In this document: positions 59,451 to 64,000 of the stretch, in pieces
Layout: each line of letters begins with the position of its first letter
Numbering within the stretch: the stretch's first letter is position 1
Assembly (NCBI RefSeq): GCF_005491205.1
Contig: NZ_CP028039.1
Span: forward strand, 37,765-101,764
From: Nissabacter sp. SGAir0207
Lineage (GTDB): Bacteria > Pseudomonadota > Gammaproteobacteria > Enterobacterales > Enterobacteriaceae
Direction of reading: 5' to 3'
DNA length: 64,000 bases
Made by a program: the position numbers and the translations under genes
The notes under the pieces: generated by a model
Told to the model about the DNA's origin: nothing
What the model saw: only the letters and a program-made list of their open reading frames with translations
The model's database searches: none

Positions 59451-59488
59451 GCAATTTTTGCCGGGTTTCCCCGGCAATCTCCATCAAA

Positions 59489-60270
59489 TTAGTATCGGGA
59501 AACAACTTTTAAGACTTCTTCACGGTCGTACCGGGACGGGATCAGCCACCAGCTGCCGGCGAACTCTGATCCGGGGCGCGTCCCATTGAAGAATTTTGCC
59601 CCATACTTCTCTTTCAGCTCATCTTTGGAGCGGTAGAGCGCCCCCTCTTTGCCTTTCGGATCCTGAAGGCCAAAGCACCCGCCGGCGGCAAAGTTGATGC
59701 CACGCTTGGAACGTACCGCGCCGGTACTGACCCGCACCGTGATGCCCGTTTCAGTTTGCAGGCCATCTACGACGTGCCTTTCTTCCGCTTCTGCCTCAGT
59801 TTTGGCAAGGGCAGCCGCTACAGCCTTGGCGTCCTCCGCCTGCTTGCCCTGCTCGGCCTCGGTCGGCTCCTGGCCACCCGTGGGCAGCCCGTGTGCCTCC
59901 TGGTAGGCGCGCTTGATTTTGGCGCGCCCCTCCTCACCCATAACCAATAAGGCGTGATCGGCCTGGCGGGCAACATCACGGACGCGCGCCGGCGCCACCA
60001 GCAGCTCTGGCGTGACCTCCTTCGCCGGCTTAAGCCGGCAATGACGATAGTCGCGCAGGCTTCCGCCGTTCTATAGCCCGCATATCCGTCAAATTGATGC
60101 TCGAAGGTCTTTTCCCCATCTAGGATCTGAAGATACGCGTTCTGCTCTGGTGCCACGTCAGGAGTTACCAGCTCTTTGAACTGCTCATAACGCGCCTGGG
60201 CAGTCTCGGCCTTGCCAGCTTCCAGGGACTCGTGCGCCTGCACCACCCGGCGCGCCCTTTCCGCGTCCAT
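59489..60270 (-). CDS. Unknown phage protein, frameshifted
   Basis: About 261 aa after joining. Part 1 (from ATG 60270) holds ERARRVVQAHESLEAGKAET and YAGYRTAEACATIVIAG. Part 2 continues KPAKEVTPELLVAPARVRDV, an Ala/Glu-rich linker, and FGLQDPKGKEGALYRSKDEL. One added T in the TT run near 60031-60032 joins them (IAGFKPAKE). An upstream in-frame stretch (GYGHRCKAAITQSAFAKG) looks coding, so the N-terminus may be longer or truncated. Confidence 0.5.
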
Positions 60271-60729
60271 GCCCTTGGCAAAAGCGCTTTGGGTTATCGC
60301 CGCTTTACAGCGGTGGCCGTAGCCAACTGGCTTTAATCAAATACACCACTATTAATGTACTCGCACAGTCACCCGGTACACTATCGTGAATTTTCACAGT
60401 AATTTATTGGCAAACGCCTTCGCCATCTCTTCATCAAGGTGTCAGTTTTGCTATTGAAAGTTATTGTACGTTAGGAGAATTTTTTGTACCTCTGAGCTAT
60501 GGTAGAGCTTGACCATGTTGATAGGCAGTTTTGAGCGAATAGCGGAAGTTCGAAATTGTGATCTGATCTTTGTTGATTAATGTCTCCCAATGTTAGTAGT
60601 TTCTTCATATACAACGCTATGATATTCCCATTAATTCGAGTTTTCGAACGAACAAATCAGAGACCAGTGGTCACCTGCCGAGCACTGACTTGCATGTATG
60701 GATTTAATTAATCAAGGAAATTAATCGTT
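60271..60729. other. AT-rich intergenic region before the defence-like gene
   Basis: About 460 bp. On the minus strand a short tail DEEMAKAFANKLL ends at TGA near 60400 and may be a gene remnant. A CCGCT/AGCGG hairpin lies near 60300. The promoter of the 60730 gene should be here. Base composition changes sharply, suggesting the edge of an acquired segment. Confidence 0.4.
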
Positions 60730-62757
60730 ATGAGTGATAATTTTGTTAGTAAAATTGTTAAGGGAAGAATCAAACCACCAATACGTGCTGATTTTAGTCT
60801 TGAAAAATGGAATGAGGAGTGGGCTAAGGTTGAGGCAAACTCTTCAGCAAGAGATAAAAAAGTCTATACAATGGGTATAATTATTGATGGTGTGCTCAGT
60901 GATATTAGAGAAAAACTAGCGGATTTATATCGACAAGCACCGAAAACAAACCATGAAAAACTGATGATCTCGTATATTGCAAGCTCCAATAGGACATCAG
61001 CTGTTGCTCTTAAACTTGCAAAAAGAACACCAACGACAAATGTTAATGACATAATGCTAAAAGCAAATGGTCGAGTAAACAAACAAAGCTTAGGAGAGAT
61101 CGTTCATGGAGCTGTTGATGGTTTTCAGCTTGCCATAAGAGAATGCATAAAAGGCATAGAGAATAATAGTCAAATAACAAGTTCTGATGATCCAATAGAT
61201 GAAATGATTTTCATCCAACAAGAAAGCTGGTTATCTCAGTTATATCATACTTACCTCCATCTTTGGCAATGCATTTTATGGAGTGATTATAATTTAGTAG
61301 AGATTGATGTTGAAAATAAAATATTCAGAATCGAACAGCCAAACACACCATTTGAAATTGCATTTAATAATAGTAGCCAGCGAAAAGAAAGTCTTTCAGC
61401 CCAAATGACATTTATCGCTACCCTACCTAATATAGCCCAATTCTTTGATGATGATAAATATATTTTTATTACTCGGGGTAATAAAAAAAGAGTGGCAAAA
61501 GTTGCATCTATTAGTAATGCGACTAGAGAATTAAAAACAATCAACGCGCACTGGAGAATGGGGGAGCATGATCTTGAAGACCACTTTCCTAAAGAGTGGT
61601 TAAACAATGATTTTGGTAAAGGGTTTTGTTTGTCAGAAGTATTGAATGTAATGAGAGTATTGATGCTCATCGCTAACATTGAGACTGAAAAATATCCAGA
61701 AGATGATAGTGCATATAATGTTAATAAATTAAGGGAGTTTTGTCCAACCGTTCAAGCAAGCTCATTAGAATGTGCCTTGTGTGAAGCTACAGAAATTAAC
61801 GCCCTTAAAATTAGTAAAATTCTTGATTTTCTAACATTTAATTCTTCTCCAACTGGAGATATTTGGTGTCAACCGTTGGTAAAATTAAAGAAAAATAAGT
61901 ATGCATTATTGACTAGCGCATTAAACGCACCGGTGATACTTAGGCTTTTCGAGCGTTGGGCATATCTTTTTGATATTGATCTCAGTAAAAAAGGAACGAC
62001 TTACGAAATAAAAGTTGTAGACGAAATAAACAGCGCTCTTAGAAGCAATGTATTTATAACTGACTATGACGATGCAGTATCTAAAAGAATTAAAGTAATA
62101 TCTGGTGAGGAAGAGATTGACTTTTTGGCAAGGGTCGATGATTTGATATTGATTGGTGAAGCAAAGTCTATAGTTACCACTGATTCAGAAATATCTAAGT
62201 ATCGGACGTCTGAAATACTTCAACATGCGGGAGAACAGGTTGTAAGGAAAACAGAGTTTTTAAGAACGAATTTACAAACTGTTTTTGAAGTATTGAATTG
62301 GAGTTATGATGCGAATAAAGATTATAAGTTTGCAGGGTTTATCATTAACAGCAGTCGCATATTTGTCGGGCATTCATTTAATTCAATACCAGTAATTGAT
62401 GAGAAAATACTTCAGGCATACTTCTCCTCAAATGAAATAAACCTGTTAACTGTGATTTCACAAAATAAGTCGAAATCTATTGCTTGGTACAGACTTTATA
62501 ACAATATCAATGAATTGAAGGATAACTTCAGTAAATATATCGCAGCCCCACCACAATTGAATGCCAACACTAAAGATTATGAGTATAATGAAATAGTTTT
62601 CCCCCATATAAATAATGACTCTTATAAAATCTCAAAAAAATATCTTGTATTTAAATCACGTGGCCTGTTAGCTCCTATGGAACAAGAACATAGTTTCCCG
62701 GTGATCAAATCAGCAGATTACGATTTAGAGATCGAGACTATTAACGTGACACTTTGA
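60730..62757 (+). CDS. Large AT-rich protein with a PD-(D/E)xK nuclease motif, candidate defence effector
   Basis: 675 aa, no recognised family. The C-terminal third holds GEEEIDFLARVDDLILIGEA with Asp464, Glu477 and Lys479 (D-x12-E-A-K), preceded by a helix with EIKVVDEI, the layout of PD-(D/E)xK nucleases. The N-terminal part is helical and may sense or bind a target (FHSEL-like helices at 90-170, SWLSQLYHTYLHLWQC). Much higher AT content than the phage backbone, opposite orientation, own terminator. Possible restriction-like or abortive-infection gene. Confidence 0.65.
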   Translation: MSDNFVSKIVKGRIKPPIRADFSLEKWNEEWAKVEANSSARDKKVYTMGIIIDGVLSDIREKLADLYRQAPKTNHEKLMISYIASSNRTSAVALKLAKRTPTTNVNDIMLKANGRVNKQSLGEIVHGAVDGFQLAIRECIKGIENNSQITSSDDPIDEMIFIQQESWLSQLYHTYLHLWQCILWSDYNLVEIDVENKIFRIEQPNTPFEIAFNNSSQRKESLSAQMTFIATLPNIAQFFDDDKYIFITRGNKKRVAKVASISNATRELKTINAHWRMGEHDLEDHFPKEWLNNDFGKGFCLSEVLNVMRVLMLIANIETEKYPEDDSAYNVNKLREFCPTVQASSLECALCEATEINALKISKILDFLTFNSSPTGDIWCQPLVKLKKNKYALLTSALNAPVILRLFERWAYLFDIDLSKKGTTYEIKVVDEINSALRSNVFITDYDDAVSKRIKVISGEEEIDFLARVDDLILIGEAKSIVTTDSEISKYRTSEILQHAGEQVVRKTEFLRTNLQTVFEVLNWSYDANKDYKFAGFIINSSRIFVGHSFNSIPVIDEKILQAYFSSNEINLLTVISQNKSKSIAWYRLYNNINELKDNFSKYIAAPPQLNANTKDYEYNEIVFPHINNDSYKISKKYLVFKSRGLLAPMEQEHSFPVIKSADYDLEIETINVTL

Positions 62758-62785
62758 TTTTTCTAAATATATTGAATGTTATTGT

Positions 62786-62825
62786 AATGGCGATGTAATT
62801 AACAGAGTGTACCATCGCCATTTTC
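62786..62825 (+). terminator. Terminator of the 60730 gene
   Basis: AATGGCGATG/CATCGCCATT stem, 17-nt loop, TTTT tail. Confidence 0.7.
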
Positions 62826-62954
62826 CCCTAGAAAAGCAATGTCCGCTTCTGGCACAAAGCAGACATGCTTCATCCGGCGTTTTGTCGTCGTCAGTTAACC
62901 CAATCTCTTTGTACCAGGCACGGCGGCCGCTCCAACTTTCTCGTATCATTTGTT

Positions 62955-63159
62955 GCCAGAACTGCACTGCAAAGAGGCATGCAAATGCTGTCGCATTTGT
63001 CGCCTTTAGGCTGGGAACACATCGATCTGATAGGCGATTATAGATGGAAAAGCAACCAAATACCGGCTTCTGGTAAGTTTCGTCGGCTGAGACCAGCTAA
63101 AGTCGAAAGGTCAAAAATAGCCTTAACGTACAATAATTTTCGATATCCAAACTGACCCC
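62955..63159 (+). mobile_element. Tn3-family transposon 3' end: TnpA C-terminal remnant plus terminal inverted repeat
   Basis: The frame ending at TGA 63153-63155 reads LQRGMQMLSHLSPLGWEHID, LIGDYRWKS and GKFRRLRP, the C-terminus of Tn3-family transposases. The last 38 bp (63122-63159) begin CTTAACGT and end TGACCCC, the size and ends of Tn3-family inverted repeats. Only about 60 residues of transposase are left, so the element is deleted on its left side. Confidence 0.82.
63122..63159. repeat. 38-bp Tn3-family terminal inverted repeat
   Basis: Inner end CTTAACGT, outer end GACCCC. The next five bases TATGA would be one copy of the 5-bp target duplication. The other lies outside the window. 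Confidence 0.75.
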
Positions 63160-63160
63160 T

Positions 63161-63659
63161 ATGAACAGTCTTTCAACGCGAACGAAGGACTTAGAGCAGG
63201 AATCGAAAGCGCAGCAGCAGACTATCGGCGAGATGCTGAAAGCCGCATTCAGCGAGCACGAGAAGTCTGTCAGAGCGGAACTGAACGAAAGCGAGAAGAG
63301 AATCAGCGCCGCCATCCTCGACCACGACCGGAAGCTGCCCTCAGCCATGAGCCAGCGCACGAAAGGCATGGTGCGCATGGTCAGCCAGACGTGACTGACC
63401 ATCGTCCTGGTCTCCGCGCTGCTGATAGCATCGAGCACGGGCATTCTGCGGTGGCAGAGGCAACAGATGCTCAACAATTACACTAGCATCTGGAAGCAGA
63501 AGGACGCGCTGGAGAAGCGGAACGCGCGGACGTGGGGCGTGAGGTACCAGGAAGACAACCAGGGGTGCTTTCTGGTCCTGCCGGAAGGCGTACAAGCGGA
63601 CACGAACTGGACGTTCGATAACGGCAGGAAGAACGGCATCAGACTGGTGCAGGAGTAGA
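63161..63659 (+). pseudogene. mbeB: mbeB-like ColE1 mobilisation gene with an in-frame opal codon
   Basis: The frame from ATG 63161 reads KDLEQESKAQQQTIGEMLKA and AFSEHEKSVRAELNESEKRI, typical MbeB. TGA at codon 78 (63392-63394) replaces the expected Trp of TWLTIVLVSALLIAS. The rest (LRWQRQQMLNNYTSIWKQKD, NARTWGVRYQEDNQG) continues to a stop at 63657-63659. MbeB stabilises the relaxosome of ColE1-type plasmids. Confidence 0.85.
63163..63486 (+). pseudogene. mbeA: mbeA relaxase 3' remnant overlapping mbeB
   Basis: In the +2 frame relative to mbeB an open frame from the transposon edge to TAG 63484-63486 (107 codons) reads FNANEGLRAGIESAAADYRR and HGAHGQPDVTDHRPGLRAAD. In ColE1 mbeB and mbeD lie inside mbeA in other frames, so this is the relaxase tail, cut off by the transposon. 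The opal codon in mbeB is GAC-GTG-ACT in this frame, silent for mbeA. Confidence 0.6.
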
Positions 63660-63664
63660 GCAGC

Positions 63665-63967
63665 ATGACGGAGCTGGAAAAACAGTTGCTGAGCGCATTA
63701 GAGCAGCTACAGCAGGACTACTCGAAAAGGCTGGACGAGTGTGAGAATGCCTTCGCGGAATGGCGGACGATGTCTGGTCTTATGCAAAGGAAGAACGCGG
63801 CGCTGAGCGAGCGCGTCACGGGCTTGAGCAGGCAAGTGCAGAGTTTGAGCGAGCAGCTGAACGCCGCGGAGTTGCGCCAGCAGCAGGAGTGGGCGGCGCA
63901 GCATCAAAAACGCTGGAACTGCAACATAATCAGCGACAGAATGGTTTCAATTTTGGAATGTAGGTAA
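63665..63967 (+). CDS. mbeD: MbeD-like mobilisation/entry-exclusion protein
   Basis: 100 aa. MTELEKQLLSALEQLQQDYS, then KRLDECENAFAEWRTMSGLM and RKNAALSERVTGLSRQVQSL match MbeD of ColE1-type plasmids, with coiled-coil heptads. The last 30 residues are longer than in ColE1 MbeD and may be altered by a downstream change. Five bases after the mbeB end. Confidence 0.8.
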   Translation: MTELEKQLLSALEQLQQDYSKRLDECENAFAEWRTMSGLMQRKNAALSERVTGLSRQVQSLSEQLNAAELRQQQEWAAQHQKRWNCNIISDRMVSILECR

Positions 63968-64000
63968 TCAACATTTTGAAAAATAAAAAAGGGAAACTTA

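Larger units (their letters stand above)
62758..63160. other. Junction region between defence gene and Tn3/ColE1 segments
   Basis: Contains the 60730 terminator, a possible minus-strand remnant (62779-62967, MQFWQQMIRESWSGRRAWYK, with EACLLCARSGHC) and the transposase remnant. The minus ORF runs through the terminator, so it is probably broken. Confidence 0.4.

Noticed and set aside
1..64000. CRISPR arrays, tRNA and rRNA genes
   Set aside because: No regularly spaced direct repeats of CRISPR size, no tRNA cloverleaf with a CCA-type end and no rRNA-like segment were noticed by eye.

Overview
The window is part of a temperate P1-like myovirus that lives as a plasmid (a phage-plasmid) in an enterobacterial host, probably Klebsiella, Serratia, Enterobacter or a relative. 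The evidence is direct. There is a 344-aa Cre-type recombinase with every Cre catalytic residue present at Cre numbering +4. The packaging genes pacA and pacB carry a pac-like cluster of TGATCA/G hexamers inside pacA. There is also a fused Dcm-Dam methyltransferase (Dmt), an RdgC homologue (P1 HrdC), Ref, HumD, Phd-Doc and contractile-tail genes. Backbone genes are GC-rich. Several cargo islands are clearly AT-rich and some lie on the opposite strand.

Layout. 1-7.6 kb (minus): tail tube, tube-initiator-like protein, tail sheath, major capsid, Rz/Rz1 spanins and a PAAR spike tip. 7.6-12.1 kb: two related, degenerate ATPase-like genes flank an AT-rich cargo cassette of coiled-coil membrane proteins and an amber-interrupted HTH gene. 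12.2-16.5 kb (minus): dmt, a GT-A-like gene, rdgC and a small upstream gene. 16.6-22.1 kb (minus): baseplate spike, hub and wedge genes. 22.4-25.9 kb: cargo (DUF3800 protein, GNAT-like protein, phd-doc, PH-domain membrane protein). 26.2-32.3 kb (minus): ref, small regulators, cre and an XRE repressor, then a lox-like site at 32660-32699. 33.3-36.9 kb: unknown basic protein, pacB, pacA and pac. 37.1-38.8 kb (plus): StbA/ParM-type partition operon. 38.8-43.5 kb: winged-helix regulator, RNase A-like toxin with immunity gene, RelE/ParD-type pair, an 850-bp structured non-coding region, and an SOS-box-controlled humD. 43.5-60.3 kb (minus): small accessory genes, an SGNH esterase, an SPFH lipoprotein, and a glycan set (KdsB-like, GT8-like, two tandem DUF115/MptE-like proteins, VRR-NUC). 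60.7-62.8 kb (plus): AT-rich 675-aa protein with a PD-(D/E)xK motif. 62.9-64 kb: 3' end of a Tn3-family transposase with a 38-bp terminal repeat that abuts ColE1-type mbe mobilisation genes.

How it fits together. The phage packs DNA from a methylation-sensitive pac site and encodes its own Dam domain. It probably resolves plasmid dimers by Cre acting on the lox-like site, segregates by StbAB, and is further stabilised by Phd-Doc, the RelE/ParD pair and perhaps the RNase A pair. In P1 the par/rep genes lie beside the capsid gene. Here spanin genes follow the capsid directly and a different partition system sits next to pac, which points to a swap of the plasmid-maintenance module. No replication initiator, C1 repressor or endolysin was recognised, so these probably lie outside the window.

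Quality caution. Seven genes look frameshifted in the same way: each is repaired by adding one base to a short homopolymer. This looks more like base-calling error than biology.
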